Source: Runella sp. MFBS21 (GTDB lineage Bacteria > Bacteroidota > Bacteroidia > Cytophagales > Spirosomataceae). From it: a stretch of 64,000 bases of DNA. A program made the position numbers and the translations under genes. The notes beneath the pieces were generated by a model. That model was given only the letters and a program-made list of their open reading frames with translations, had not been told where the DNA came from and searched no databases. Below, in pieces: positions 45,704-56,219 of this stretch. The stretch is from NCBI RefSeq assembly GCF_029433105.1, contig NZ_JARNTW010000002.1:289744-353743 (forward strand). The letters run 5' to 3'. Position 1 is the first letter of the stretch. Each line of letters opens with the position of its first letter.

Positions 45704-47502
45704 GCAAAAATAAAATAATAGGCTACGGCTTGCTTTTAATGCTGTGCTTTTGCAAAACGACCTTTGCCCAACAACGCGTACTTTTGAGCAATTTTGGAGC
45801 CAAGCCCGATAGCTACGAAAACGCAAGCCCCGCACTCGTCAAAGCCATTGAACAGTGCCGAAAATTATCCAATGCCACGCTCGTATTACCTGGTGGGCGT
45901 TTGGATTTGTGGCCAGATGGTGCGTACAAACAAGAAATTTACATTTCAAACAGTACAGAAAATGACACGTTATCGAAGGTTAAAAACGTCGCTTTTTTGT
46001 TGAAAGAGTTTAAAAACCTAACTATTGAAGGCAACGGAACGCAAATATATTTACACGGAAAAATGGTGGCATTTGCCCTTTTTAAGTCTTCAAACATCAC
46101 GATTCGTAACCTCTCATTTGACTACGAACGACCCACGATGAGTGAGTTGATGCTGACGTCGGTGTCGCCCACCAAAGTAGAAACCAAGCTGCACCCTGAC
46201 ACTCGTTATTTTATTAAAAATGGAAAATTGGGCTTTTACGGAGAAGGTTGGAAAAGCAACAATCACCACACCATTGTTTTCAATGAAATCGACGAAACCC
46301 TAAAATACAGCTCGTTTAAGGCATTTTTGGAAAGCAAAGCCGAAGAAAAACAAAAAGGAGAGGTCGTATTTACGGGAGATTTTTCCAAAACCAAATTGAC
46401 AGCAGGGGAAAGGTTGTCGATTCGTGACCCTTACCGCGACAATTGCGGCGGATTTATTAGTCTGAGTCAAAACGTGTTGTTACAAAACCTCAATTTGCAC
46501 TTTATGCACGGATTGGGAGTAGTATCGCAGTTTTCCGAAAATATCACCATTCGAAAAGTCAACGTAGCGCCTCGTCCCGAATCAGGACGAATTATCAGTG
46601 CCTTCGCCGACTGTTTTCATTTTTCGGGATGCAAGGGTAAAGTGTTGATTGACAGCTGTTTCACTTCAGGTGCGCACGATGACCCTATCAATGTGCACGG
46701 AACGCATTTGCAAATCGTAGCTAAAACGGGTTCCAACAAACTCATGGTGCGTTTTATGCACCACCAAACGTATGGTTTTGAGGCATTTTTTAAGGGCGAT
46801 AGCATTGCTTTTGTGAATCCTAAAACACTGCAACCCTTAGGTTATGCCAAACTTAAAAATGCAGTATTGAAAAACAACCGAGAAATGGAATTGGAAACTG
46901 ATAAACCCTTTGCTGCCAATGTGGCCGTGGGGCAGTGTATCGAAAACCTTACTTGGACGCCTGAAGTGACGATACGAAATTGCCGTTTTGAACGAACAAA
47001 TACGCGCGGTATTTTGATGACAACCCGCCGCAAAGTGGTGATTGAAAACAACCATTTTTACAAAACAGGGATGCACGCCATTCTCATTGCCGACGATGCC
47101 GCCAGTTGGTTTGAGTCTGGACCCGTACAAGATGTAGTGATTCGTAACAATGTGTTTGAAGAATGTGGATATAATTCATCACCAGGTAGTTATGTGATTG
47201 CAATTGCGCCCGAAAACCACGATTTAGTCAATGGTTTTTACGTTCATCGAAACATTCTCATTGAAAATAATACCTTCAAAACTTCGGTAGCACCCTTGCT
47301 GACGGCAAAAAGTGTGGACGGTTTGGTTTTTCGTTATAATAAAATCATTACGTCAAAAACGGTGGATTTTATGGCCGATAAAACCACTTTTAGAATTGAA
47401 GCCTGTAAGAATGTAACCCTCACTGACAATTCTTTCCCCCCTGGCGACAAGCCTATTCTGACTACCTCCCACATGGAAAAATCGGAAGTAAAAATGGATT
47501 GA
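45700..47502 (+). CDS. GH110 alpha-1,3-galactosidase family, second copy
   Basis: 600 residues, signal peptide about 1-23 (ending TTFAQ). Beta-helix protein clearly related to the preceding one but distant in sequence. The active-site block reads ADCFHFSGCKGKVLIDSCFTSGAHDDPINVHGTHLQIV, with D327 and D328 as the catalytic pair. Known GH110 genes occur in two forms: strict branched blood group B and linear plus branched; the two copies here may divide those substrates. ATGA overlap with the first copy shows translational coupling. A palindrome follows at 47516. Confidence 0.9.
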   Translation: MSKNKIIGYGLLLMLCFCKTTFAQQRVLLSNFGAKPDSYENASPALVKAIEQCRKLSNATLVLPGGRLDLWPDGAYKQEIYISNSTENDTLSKVKNVAFLLKEFKNLTIEGNGTQIYLHGKMVAFALFKSSNITIRNLSFDYERPTMSELMLTSVSPTKVETKLHPDTRYFIKNGKLGFYGEGWKSNNHHTIVFNEIDETLKYSSFKAFLESKAEEKQKGEVVFTGDFSKTKLTAGERLSIRDPYRDNCGGFISLSQNVLLQNLNLHFMHGLGVVSQFSENITIRKVNVAPRPESGRIISAFADCFHFSGCKGKVLIDSCFTSGAHDDPINVHGTHLQIVAKTGSNKLMVRFMHHQTYGFEAFFKGDSIAFVNPKTLQPLGYAKLKNAVLKNNREMELETDKPFAANVAVGQCIENLTWTPEVTIRNCRFERTNTRGILMTTRRKVVIENNHFYKTGMHAILIADDAASWFESGPVQDVVIRNNVFEECGYNSSPGSYVIAIAPENHDLVNGFYVHRNILIENNTFKTSVAPLLTAKSVDGLVFRYNKIITSKTVDFMADKTTFRIEACKNVTLTDNSFPPGDKPILTTSHMEKSEVKMD

Positions 47503-47515
47503 TACTAGCCTTAAT

Positions 47516-47548
47516 AACCCTGCCAAGGTTCAAAACCTTGGCAGGGTT
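47516..47548. repeat. perfect 15-bp palindrome between PUL genes
   Basis: AACCCTGCCAAGGTT, loop CAA, AACCTTGGCAGGGTT. Lies 14 bases after the GH110 stop. Strong stem but no T-run, so it need not end transcription; may stabilise upstream mRNA 3' ends. Same plan as the terminator at 1474-1510. Confidence 0.8.
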
Positions 47549-47592
47549 GACTAAACCAAACCTTAGAAGGGCTTTCTTAACCCCATGCCTTT

Positions 47593-50520
47593 ATGAAATC
47601 AATCATAACCTTTTTCGCTTTTTTGTGTTTGGGTTTTGGAACATTGTGTGCCCAAATACATCCCTATGCCGTAGCCACCACGCCTTGGCTGGAAGAGCAT
47701 GGCAATCACCGTGCTATCATTAAAGTGGCGCAACCAGCCGAGGTTGTTTATACAAAAATCTATTGGCGACGCCGTGACGCTAGTCCCCAAGAAAAACGGC
47801 TTTTAATAACCGATGAGAAGGGGGTGGAAGTGACTAATATTCATCGTGTTAAAATTGATAGAGAAGTTGGAGAGTTTGTCTTCGAACCGAGCCATGCAGG
47901 CGTTTTTTACGTGTATTATATGCCTTTTGCGGGGAAAAAGAACATCGGTTGGTGGGAAGGAAAGTACTTGACTCCTGAAAACAAACCCAATCAAGCTTGG
48001 CTCGAAAAGCATCGACTTTTGGCCAAAGATTTTGAGGCAAAATCACTTCCGCAAGCCTCAGTACTGAAAATAGAATCACGAACGGCTTTCGACAGTTTTT
48101 ATCCTATGGAAGTGGGCGCGACGCACGCGGAAAGAGAGACATTGATTGGTCGTGAAAATAAAAATTTTCTACTTTTTCCAGAAGATAGAAAATTTCCGGT
48201 CCGAATGACGGAAAATATTCCTTATCGATGGATTGAGCAAAAACCCGCTAACGTGTTTCATGGTAAGGCATTACGCAATGAATACTATGCGTTTCAGATT
48301 GCCGTTTTTGCGGCTAAAAAAGAGCTTAAAAACCTCAAAGTAACGTTTTCGGGAAACAATAAAGTGACTTGTTTTAACACGGGAGGCACCGACGCAGACG
48401 GTCATCCGTTTACCAAAAAAGTGGACGTAGCCCAAGGAAAAGTACAACCACTTTGGTTTGGCGTTGATATTTCTGCGACCGAAAAACCGGGAAAACAATC
48501 GTTTGATGTAATCATTTCCGCCGAAAATGAAGCCCCCCAAACAATAAAAGTAACCCTCGACATAATCAATCAAATCCTTTCCGACCGGGGCGATAGCGAG
48601 CCATGGCGGCATTCTCGACTGCGTTGGCTAAATTCGACCTTGGGCATGGACGACCAACCCGTTGCGCCTTACACGGCTTTGAAAAGAAATGGGAAACAGA
48701 TTACGTACCTCATGGGAGAAGTGTCGCTCAATGAGTCAGGTTTTCCAGAGGCGGTGAGGGTCAATCAACAACATTTGCTTCGTAACCCCTTAGTGTTTGT
48801 CGTCGAAACGGAGGCGGGAGTGGAAAAAATCACTCCTTCCTCCCTTCGATTTACCAAAAACAGCGCGGGCGTAATTTCGTGGGTAGCCGAGGGAAAAGGC
48901 CGTAGATTTAGCCTTCGTTGCGACGGAAGCATGGAGTTTGACGGTACATTGCTGTACAATATTCGCTTAAAAACGGAAACACCCCTGAATATAAAAGATG
49001 CTCGGTTGGAGATTCCTGTGGAGAAAGCCAATGCAACCTATTTTATGGGCATGGGGTTGCCTGGGGGATTTTGTCCCACGGAATACCAATGGAAATGGAA
49101 AGGCCCGCAAGACTCGTACTGGGTTGGTTCTGTAAAAGCAGGGTTACAATGCGAGATGCTGGGTGCCGATTACACAGGCCCCTTATTGAACCTCTATCAT
49201 CCTGCGCCACCGTCGTCTTGGTACAATACTAACAAAGGAGGGTTTAGAATTTTGAGCAATGACGCGCAAACGCTCGCTACAACGTACTCAGGAGAACGGA
49301 CGATGAACGCAGGGGAAAGCCTTGACTTTTCGTTCCGTTTATTACTCACACCCGTCAAGAAACAAGATACCTACGACCAGTTTACCAACCGCTATTACCA
49401 CGACGGAAATAAGCCTGCCCCGTCGCTGAAAGATTTGGCATCGGGCATTAAAATTACCAATGTTCACCACGCAAATCCTATCAATCCGTACATCAATTAC
49501 CCCTTTATTGCGGTCGATAGCATGAAAAATTTCGTGGACTATTGGCACAGTAAAGGCTTGAAAGTCAAGATTTATTACACAATTCGCGAACTGACAAATC
49601 AAGTTCCTGAGCTGTGGGCGTTGCGGAGCTTGGGCGATGAGATTTTTGCCGATGGCAAAGGAGGCGGTTTTCCGTGGCTACGCGAACATTTGGTGGAGCA
49701 TTATGATGTGCAATGGTTCAACAAAATCAACGGTTACGAAGAATGCGACGCGGCGATTCGGACGGGTGGCAAATCCCGTTGGTACAATTATTACATCAAT
49801 GGCCTCCAATGGCTGGTCAAAAACGTTGACATCGACGGGCTTTATCTTGATGACGTGGCCTTCGACCGAAATATGCTGAAACGAATGCGGAAGGTGATGA
49901 ATGTCGTCAAGCCAGGTTGTTTGCTGGATTTACATTCCAACACAGGGTTTTCAAAAGGCCCTGCTAACCAATACACCGAGTATTTTCCGTACCTCAATAA
50001 ACTATGGTTTGGCGAAAGTTTTAACTACGACAAAATGCCGCCCGAAAACTGGATGGTCGAAGTGTCAGGTATTCCGTTTGGGCACATGGGCGATATGCTA
50101 CACAGCGGCGGCAATCCGTGGCGAGGTATGGTTTATGGCATGACGGTTCGCTATCCGTGGTTTACGGAAGGGGTGAGTTGTGACCCGCGTGATATTTGGA
50201 AAATTTGGGATGAGTTCGACATTGCCCATGCTAAAATGAGCGGCTATTGGGAAGAAAATTGCCCCGTCAAAACGGACAACGAAAAAGTGCTGGCAACGGC
50301 TTATATTCACCAAGGAAAAACCCTTATTTCGGTGGCATCGTGGGCGTCCGAAACCGTAAAAGTGAAACTGAATATCGACTGGAAAGCCATCGGCATCGAC
50401 CCTTCTAAGGCAAAATTTACTATTCCTGCCGTCAAAAACTTCCAACAAGGCCAAACTTTTACCAAAGATGACGCCTTGGAAATCGCCCCGACGAAGGGGT
50501 TTTTATTGATTGTTGAATAA
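47593..50520 (+). CDS. DUF6067-type glycoside hydrolase-like protein
   Basis: 975 residues, signal peptide about 1-20. Begins with beta-sandwich domains (about 20-380), then a large region with TIM-barrel features: GIKITNVHHANPINPYINYPF, GLKVKIYYTIRELTN, WYNYYINGLQWLVKNVDIDGLYLDDVAFDR, CLLDLHSNTGF, LWFGESFNYDKMPPENWMVE. The pair of acidic residues in IDGLYLDD is the best candidate catalytic site. It resembles DUF6067/GH123-like predicted glycosidases; exact substrate is unknown. The position between GH110 and GH35 suggests an exo-acting step on the same glycan, possibly on HexNAc. Confidence 0.7.
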   Translation: MKSIITFFAFLCLGFGTLCAQIHPYAVATTPWLEEHGNHRAIIKVAQPAEVVYTKIYWRRRDASPQEKRLLITDEKGVEVTNIHRVKIDREVGEFVFEPSHAGVFYVYYMPFAGKKNIGWWEGKYLTPENKPNQAWLEKHRLLAKDFEAKSLPQASVLKIESRTAFDSFYPMEVGATHAERETLIGRENKNFLLFPEDRKFPVRMTENIPYRWIEQKPANVFHGKALRNEYYAFQIAVFAAKKELKNLKVTFSGNNKVTCFNTGGTDADGHPFTKKVDVAQGKVQPLWFGVDISATEKPGKQSFDVIISAENEAPQTIKVTLDIINQILSDRGDSEPWRHSRLRWLNSTLGMDDQPVAPYTALKRNGKQITYLMGEVSLNESGFPEAVRVNQQHLLRNPLVFVVETEAGVEKITPSSLRFTKNSAGVISWVAEGKGRRFSLRCDGSMEFDGTLLYNIRLKTETPLNIKDARLEIPVEKANATYFMGMGLPGGFCPTEYQWKWKGPQDSYWVGSVKAGLQCEMLGADYTGPLLNLYHPAPPSSWYNTNKGGFRILSNDAQTLATTYSGERTMNAGESLDFSFRLLLTPVKKQDTYDQFTNRYYHDGNKPAPSLKDLASGIKITNVHHANPINPYINYPFIAVDSMKNFVDYWHSKGLKVKIYYTIRELTNQVPELWALRSLGDEIFADGKGGGFPWLREHLVEHYDVQWFNKINGYEECDAAIRTGGKSRWYNYYINGLQWLVKNVDIDGLYLDDVAFDRNMLKRMRKVMNVVKPGCLLDLHSNTGFSKGPANQYTEYFPYLNKLWFGESFNYDKMPPENWMVEVSGIPFGHMGDMLHSGGNPWRGMVYGMTVRYPWFTEGVSCDPRDIWKIWDEFDIAHAKMSGYWEENCPVKTDNEKVLATAYIHQGKTLISVASWASETVKVKLNIDWKAIGIDPSKAKFTIPAVKNFQQGQTFTKDDALEIAPTKGFLLIVE

Positions 50521-50543
50521 AAAAACGAAACATATTTTTTTTC

Positions 50544-52799
50544 ATGAATATTTTAAAAAAAATGGGCTTGAGCTTAACCTTTTTGGCAGGACTGTCGTCA
50601 ACGCAGGCTCAAGAATTAGCCGTGTTGGACATGAGGAAGGTTGAAAAAATAACCCCAAAGACGTTACCTATGCAAGCGAGCAATCCTTCAGGTAGTATGT
50701 TGGCGGCTAATAACCAGTATTTTATCAAAAATGGTGAACCGTGGTACCCACTGATGGGCGAAATTCACTACAATCGGGTAAATGATCAAGATTGGGAAGA
50801 AGCACTTCTGAAAATGAAAAGTGGCGGTTTGGGGATTGTGGCCACTTATGTATTTTGGAACGAACATGAAGCGCCAAAAGGGACATGGGACTGGGAAAAA
50901 GGACGGAACCTACGGCGGTTTGTCGAACTGTGCGGAAAACATGGACTTTATGTTTGGCTACGAATCGGGCCGTGGTCTCACGGGGAGCAATTGTACGGCG
51001 GACACCCCGATTGGATAAATTCAATGAAGGGCAAGCGCTCCAATGATTCGGCATATTTAGCAGAATCTTCTCGGTTGTTCCAACAGATTGGTAAACAAAC
51101 AAGCGGCTTGTACTTCAAAAATGGTGGGCCAATCATTGGGGTGCAGTTGGAAAACGAATATGCGTCAGGGCAAGCGGAACATATCTCAACGCTTAAAAAA
51201 ATGGCGCTTTCCAGCAAAATTGAACCTGTTTTTTGGTCGGTGACGGCCAATACAGTCTTTGACGATACCAAGGAACAAGTGATTCCGCTCCAAGGTGGAT
51301 ATCCATACCGTGGTTGGGAAAAAGACGGAGGGAAGGCTACCAAAGATTTCCTCTATGGCAACGACCAATGGATTATGACCGATGCTCTTGGTAAGGTATT
51401 TTATGATACCAATCGTTTCCCAAAAGGCATGTGCGAACAGGGCTGCGGGAGTCAGGTGACTTACGCAAACCGTTTTGTGGTGGAACCACATATCGTAGAA
51501 GCACACCTTCAAAATCAAATGGGGCGAGGGATGAACATGATGGGGTATTATATGTTTCACGGGGGTACCCAATCACCTGGACTCAAAGAGCCTGGCTGTC
51601 CCGAAAATTATGATTTTCAGGCGCCCATTAGCGAATTTGGCTACTTGCGCCCTTCATATAAATACCTGAAAATTTTACATCATTTTGCCAATGATTTCGG
51701 AAAAGAGCTGGTACAAATGCGTGTTGTAGAAGCCCACAATCCACTCCGCGATGAGTTGAATACGGAAAAACTCAGGTACATAGGTCGGGTCAAAGACAAC
51801 CACGGGTTTGTGTTTTTATGTAATGCCCAAGTACGGGTACCCATGCCTGATAAGCAGGTGTCTTTGCAAATAAAACTCCCCAATGAAACGATTAACTTTC
51901 CGACGTTTATCCTGAAAGGGGAAACCTCGCCGATTTTACCGTTTAACCTAGATCTCAATGGTATTTTAATAAAATATGCCCTTGCACAACCATTTGCCAA
52001 GGTTGAAAATGAGGGGAATCTGATGGTATTTTTTCAAAAACTCAATGGCGTTGAGCCGCAAGTGGCACTTGATAAAACCACCCTACAAGAGATGAAATCT
52101 GCTGGTTGGATACTTCGCAAGAAAGATGGTTTTGACGTATTATCTTCCTCAAAATCAAATGTAATTGAACTTAAAAATGGTAAAGGAAAGCGGGTGACCT
52201 TGGTGTTTTTGACGCGTACCGAAGCCGAAAAAGCATGGCGTATCAATCTAAATGGAAAGCAAGCATTGGTACTTTCGGAAGCTGATATGGTCTTGAAAAA
52301 CAATGAAATAGAGTTGCTTCAGATGAAAGTGCCTACTTTCGATTTTAAAATATATCCTGCCAACACAATAGCATTTGAAACGTCTATGAAGAAGATTGAG
52401 TCGTCAATTTGGGATAATTATACAGTAAGTGTTCCCCAAAAGAAACCAGCATTGAACCTACAAAAAAGGGCAACAAATGAAATCGAAATCGGTAGTGCAG
52501 AGGCCTTTCCTACTTATATCAATGATGTGTTTGTGAAGGTAGATTATCGAGGCGGGCAAGCAGAAGTATGGCAAGGCGAAAAACTGAAAACCGATCACCT
52601 TTTTAATGGGGTGCCTTGGTTGTTGGGCTTAAAAAATTACCTTCCATACGGGCAGTTGATTGTGCGTTTAGCAGATTGGAACAACAGCATAACGGGCATT
52701 TCGGCTGAGGTAATTGACGATATCAAGAAAACAGGGCCTTCTTTCAACGCCATAGAGGTAATCTCCCAATACAAAACATCGGTTAAAATGAACCCCTAA
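50544..52799 (+). CDS. GH35 beta-galactosidase
   Basis: 751 residues, signal peptide about 1-23. The GH35 catalytic barrel is clear: [79 protein letters not shown] (acid/base Glu about 205), and MCEQGCGSQ with the candidate nucleophile Glu near 298. It continues through [10 protein letters not shown] and beta domains. GH35 enzymes remove terminal beta-galactose (beta-1,3 or beta-1,4). In the PUL it would act after alpha-galactose has been taken off. It lies 23 bases behind DUF6067 and 13 before GH95. Confidence 0.93.
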   Translation: MNILKKMGLSLTFLAGLSSTQAQELAVLDMRKVEKITPKTLPMQASNPSGSMLAANNQYFIKNGEPWYPLMGEIHYNRVNDQDWEEALLKMKSGGLGIVATYVFWNEHEAPKGTWDWEKGRNLRRFVELCGKHGLYVWLRIGPWSHGEQLYGGHPDWINSMKGKRSNDSAYLAESSRLFQQIGKQTSGLYFKNGGPIIGVQLENEYASGQAEHISTLKKMALSSKIEPVFWSVTANTVFDDTKEQVIPLQGGYPYRGWEKDGGKATKDFLYGNDQWIMTDALGKVFYDTNRFPKGMCEQGCGSQVTYANRFVVEPHIVEAHLQNQMGRGMNMMGYYMFHGGTQSPGLKEPGCPENYDFQAPISEFGYLRPSYKYLKILHHFANDFGKELVQMRVVEAHNPLRDELNTEKLRYIGRVKDNHGFVFLCNAQVRVPMPDKQVSLQIKLPNETINFPTFILKGETSPILPFNLDLNGILIKYALAQPFAKVENEGNLMVFFQKLNGVEPQVALDKTTLQEMKSAGWILRKKDGFDVLSSSKSNVIELKNGKGKRVTLVFLTRTEAEKAWRINLNGKQALVLSEADMVLKNNEIELLQMKVPTFDFKIYPANTIAFETSMKKIESSIWDNYTVSVPQKKPALNLQKRATNEIEIGSAEAFPTYINDVFVKVDYRGGQAEVWQGEKLKTDHLFNGVPWLLGLKNYLPYGQLIVRLADWNNSITGISAEVIDDIKKTGPSFNAIEVISQYKTSVKMNP

Positions 52800-52812
52800 A
52801 CATCCCTTTTTT

Positions 52813-55197
52813 ATGTTAAAAGTCCTTATTAAAATCGGTTTATGCCTCGTAATTGTGGGCAATGCTTTTGGTCAAAAACATCCGTTGAAACTTTGGTACA
52901 AACAACCTGCTTCGGCTACCACACCCGACAGCAAAGACGGTTGGAAAGACGACCAAGAATGGCTCAAAGCGCTGCCAATTGGGAATGGAAATATCGGTGC
53001 GATGGTGTTTGGAGATGTTAACAAAGAACGCGTTCAGCTCAACGAAAAAACGCTTTGGAGTGGTAGCCCGTTTGACAACGATAATCCTGACGCACCCAAG
53101 TATTTGGACGAAATTCGAAACCTTCTTTTTGAAGGGAAATTTAAAGAAGCAACGGCTTTGACCAATAAAACGCAAATTTGTAAAGGGCAAGGTTCGGGGC
53201 ATGGAAATGGTGCCAATGTGCCTTTTGGCTGCTTTCAAACTTTGGGTGATTTGTGGTTGGATTTCGGAAAACAAAGTGATTATCAGTCATATTATCGGGA
53301 TTTGAACCTGAATGAGGCTATTGCCAATGTCAGCTATACCCAAGATGGGGTGACTTACAAACGAGAATATTTTGTCAGTGGACCTTTGAACGCATTAGTA
53401 GTGAGGCTAACGGCGGATAAAAAAGGCGCTCTTAGTTTTTCGGCTTCGCTGAATCGTCCTGAGCGTTTTACTACCGAAACAAGTGACGGAGAATTGCGAA
53501 TGTTTGGCGCGCTTCATAATGGTCAAGGTGGTGATGGTATACAATATATAACTCGACTCAAAGCTAAGTTGAATGGAGGGACGCAATCATTTATGGATGA
53601 TAAATTAGTGGTAAAAAATGCCGATGAAGTGATTTTATACCTGACGGCTTCGACCGACTATTTGCCCAATTATCCCATTTACAAAGGCCGTGATTACAAA
53701 GGAATTACGGCGGCTAATTTGAAAAAAGCATTAGCTCAACCATTTGGGCAAGTCAAAAAAGAGCACCTTGCTGATTACCAAAAGTATTACAACCGAGTGG
53801 TGTTGAGTTTGGGTCAAAATACTGCCGATAATATCCCAACCGACGAGCGACTTTTGGCCATTAAAACCTCAGACAACGATAATTATTTGACACAATTGTA
53901 TTTCCAATTTGGTCGATATTTGTTGATTTCTTCGGCCCGTGAAAACACGCTGCCGGCCAACTTACAAGGCATTTGGGCCAACAAAATTCAGACGCCTTGG
54001 AACGGCGATTACCATACCAATATCAACATTCAGATGAATTATTGGCCTGCCGAAGTTACCAATCTTAGCGAACTACATTTGTCGATGACGCAGTTTATCA
54101 AGGACATCGAAAAACCCGCTACCAAATCGGCTTCCGTACAGTTTGGGTTGCCGGGATGGAGTGTCAATCCGATTGTGAACGTGTGGGGTTTTACCTCGCC
54201 TGGCGAGCACCCTTCGTGGGGATTGACGTCGGGGGCGAGTGGCTGGATTTGTCAACATTTGTGGGAGCATTATGCTTTTACAAAAGATAAAAACTATTTG
54301 CAGTCGGTGTATAGTACGCTGAAAAATGCGGCTCGTTTTTACAAAGCTTGGTTGGTCGTTGACCGCGAATCGGGGCTGTTGGTGTCGGGGCCTGCGTCCT
54401 CGCCCGAAAATGGTTTTGTGGCGCCCGATGGTAGTCGAGGTTCGATAAGCATGGGGCCTGCCCACGACCAAGAAATTATCGACGAGCTTTTTGGCAATGT
54501 CATCAACGCCGCAGAAATTCTCAATGACAAAGACACTTTTATCGAAGAATTGAAAACAGCCCGTAAACAACTTCAACCCGTCAAAATTGGGTCGGATGGG
54601 CGCGTGATGGAGTGGGCTAAAGAGTACAAAGAAGTGGAGCCAGGACACCGCCACATGTCGCATTTGTACGCGCTTTACCCTGGGAATGCGTTTAATTACA
54701 GTCAAACCCCGCAGTTTGTGGAAGCGGCCAAAAAATCACTGGAATATCGTTTGGCCAACGGAGGTGGAGCGAGCCAAACGGGCTGGAGCGCGGCATGGGT
54801 GACTAATTTTTGGGCGAGACTGAGAAACGGTGATGAAGGATTGAAAAACTTCAACATTATTTTGAAACAAAAATCAGCGCCTAATTTCTTTAACCTTCAC
54901 CCACCTTTTCAAATCGACGGAAATTTTGGGGCGACGGCGGGAATTGCCGAAATGCTTCTTCAAAGCCACGACGGAAACATTGAACTTTTGCCCGCCTTAC
55001 CCTCGGCTTGGAAAGATGGCGAGGTCAAAGGGCTTTGTGCCAGAGGTGGTTATGTAGTGGATATGAAATGGAAAGACGGGAAGTTGACCCACGCGCAAGT
55101 ATCATCAAAACTAGGCGGAACGGTCAGTGTAAAATACGGCAAAAACACCAAAACAATCACGGTGCAAAAAGGAAAGCCAACAACCATTGCCCTTTAG
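52813..55197 (+). CDS. GH95 alpha-L-fucosidase (inverting)
   Basis: 794 residues, signal peptide about 1-18. The whole GH95 plan is present: N-terminal beta domain ([28 protein letters not shown]), alpha/alpha barrel with [23 protein letters not shown] (Asn 397 and nearby residues), SSPENGF (Glu near 532), [14 protein letters not shown], and [20 protein letters not shown] (Asp near 702). Family members remove alpha-1,2-fucose from H-type ends, or alpha-L-galactose. It is the last gene of the PUL. Its stop TAG forms the start of the AGAC palindrome at 55196. Confidence 0.94.
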   Translation: MLKVLIKIGLCLVIVGNAFGQKHPLKLWYKQPASATTPDSKDGWKDDQEWLKALPIGNGNIGAMVFGDVNKERVQLNEKTLWSGSPFDNDNPDAPKYLDEIRNLLFEGKFKEATALTNKTQICKGQGSGHGNGANVPFGCFQTLGDLWLDFGKQSDYQSYYRDLNLNEAIANVSYTQDGVTYKREYFVSGPLNALVVRLTADKKGALSFSASLNRPERFTTETSDGELRMFGALHNGQGGDGIQYITRLKAKLNGGTQSFMDDKLVVKNADEVILYLTASTDYLPNYPIYKGRDYKGITAANLKKALAQPFGQVKKEHLADYQKYYNRVVLSLGQNTADNIPTDERLLAIKTSDNDNYLTQLYFQFGRYLLISSARENTLPANLQGIWANKIQTPWNGDYHTNINIQMNYWPAEVTNLSELHLSMTQFIKDIEKPATKSASVQFGLPGWSVNPIVNVWGFTSPGEHPSWGLTSGASGWICQHLWEHYAFTKDKNYLQSVYSTLKNAARFYKAWLVVDRESGLLVSGPASSPENGFVAPDGSRGSISMGPAHDQEIIDELFGNVINAAEILNDKDTFIEELKTARKQLQPVKIGSDGRVMEWAKEYKEVEPGHRHMSHLYALYPGNAFNYSQTPQFVEAAKKSLEYRLANGGGASQTGWSAAWVTNFWARLRNGDEGLKNFNIILKQKSAPNFFNLHPPFQIDGNFGATAGIAEMLLQSHDGNIELLPALPSAWKDGEVKGLCARGGYVVDMKWKDGKLTHAQVSSKLGGTVSVKYGKNTKTITVQKGKPTTIAL

Positions 55198-55230
55198 ACT
55201 TGCTATGACTATTATAAACTTGGCAAGTCT
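55196..55230. repeat. AGAC-type palindrome overlapping the GH95 stop codon
   Basis: AGACTTGC (55196-55203) and GCAAGTCT (55223-55230), 8 perfect pairs over a 19-base interior that includes TAAACTTG. The stop codon TAG of GH95 begins one base before the repeat. Same outer arms as at 24595-24627. Confidence 0.55.
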
Positions 55231-55280
55231 TTGATTTGAAATTTAAGGATTAGATAAATTAGGTAAGAGATGAATGTATC

Positions 55281-55317
55281 AAACCAGACTGCCTCCTTGA
55301 AGTAGTCTGGTTTTTTT
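55281..55317 (+). terminator. intrinsic terminator closing the PUL
   Basis: ACCAGACT and AGTCTGGT arms, 8 pairs, then seven T. No open reading frame lies between it and the GH95 stop. It defines the 3' end of the SusC-GH95 transcript. Confidence 0.9.
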
Positions 55318-55366
55318 GTAGAAGTTTAGAAGTCTTCCTTTTGAAAGGTAAACTCTACCAAGCTGT

Positions 55367-55681
55367 TCATGGCTTTCTGTAGAGTGGACCAAGGATTTTA
55401 GCATCAATATAAAATGTGCCAAAAGGAATAAGGCAAGCAACCAATATTTTCCAAGTAATTTCTTTGAATTTCCACTGTTGCTCAATGCCCACTTGAAAGG
55501 TATTGAAAATAAAAAGCAGAAACAAAGCACCGTGTATAGGGCCGAGGGTTTTGACCATGCCAGGGAAATGAGCAAAATGTTTGAGAGGCACAGCTATAAA
55601 TACCAACATGAGGAGAGAAATACCTTCTAAAAAGGCCAAAAGTCGTAATCGGCCAATAGGAGTTTTGAGATAAGTCAACAT
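55367..55681 (-). CDS. DUF3817 family small membrane protein
   Basis: 104 residues with three hydrophobic segments. MLTYLKTPIGRLRLLAFLEGISLLMLVFIAVPLKH, GMVKTLGPIHGALFLLFIF and LVACLIPFGTFYIDAKIL match DUF3817, a family of short integral membrane proteins of unknown function. Its gene starts two bases after the stop of the following four-TM protein on the same strand, so the two are co-transcribed and may be partners. Confidence 0.87.
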   Translation of the reverse strand: MLTYLKTPIGRLRLLAFLEGISLLMLVFIAVPLKHFAHFPGMVKTLGPIHGALFLLFIFNTFQVGIEQQWKFKEITWKILVACLIPFGTFYIDAKILGPLYRKP

Positions 55682-55683
55682 GA

Positions 55684-56148
55684 TTAGAAAGGTCTAAAAT
55701 AAGGTCGGTGGGCAAGGGGAGAAAAGGGCCAAGGTATGGCGATAAAAATGATGAAAAGCGTAATACTAAACCACATAAGCATGGTTTTGTACTTTTCTTT
55801 ATCGGTCGGTTTTCTCTTCGCCAAGGCCGACCCTATGGTGATACATACCACGGCCACAATCATGAGGAAAGAATGAATCAGGCTAAAAAAAGTGAGTTCC
55901 CAATACTGAATCCCTTTTGCTGAATTGCTCCAAAATGATTGAATAATAGGGCTTTGGCTATAAAGAATAAGACCTATGGTCAATTGCAAATGAGCGATAG
56001 TGGCAGTCCAATGCCGCAGGGCATTATCGGTTTTGGAAAAAAGGAGAGCGTGTGAGTAGCCACTCCATGCGCGATAGATAGAAACGAGCAGCGCAAGCAA
56101 GACCAACCATCTGAATACCGAATGTAAAGTGAGTAAAATAACGTACAT
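55684..56148 (-). CDS. four-TM membrane protein, cytochrome b-like
   Basis: 154 residues with four hydrophobic segments (about 8-26, 45-66, 84-106, 118-140). Histidines lie within the membrane segments: TLHSVFRW, LRHWTATIAHLQL and LIHSFLMIV. Such spacing would allow bis-histidine haem binding, as in small b-type cytochromes, but no signature motif proves this. In an operon with DUF3817 (two-base gap). Electron transport in the inner membrane is a guess. Confidence 0.65.
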   Translation of the reverse strand: MYVILLTLHSVFRWLVLLALLVSIYRAWSGYSHALLFSKTDNALRHWTATIAHLQLTIGLILYSQSPIIQSFWSNSAKGIQYWELTFFSLIHSFLMIVAVVCITIGSALAKRKPTDKEKYKTMLMWFSITLFIIFIAIPWPFSPLAHRPYFRPF

Positions 56149-56219
56149 TTCTTTGCTTTTAAAATTTAGGCAAAGGTCGTCTGAAATGGTTGTGAAGAGT
56201 AGGACAGATACACCTAAAA

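Noticed and set aside
54073-54705. 210-codon open frame on the minus strand
   Set aside because: Lies opposite the GH95 catalytic region; composition rich in Arg, His and Phe as expected for a shadow frame.
55279-55575. 98-codon minus-strand frame overlapping the PUL terminator
   Set aside because: Overlaps the DUF3817 gene in another frame and reads through the terminator; DUF3817 is the clear family match.
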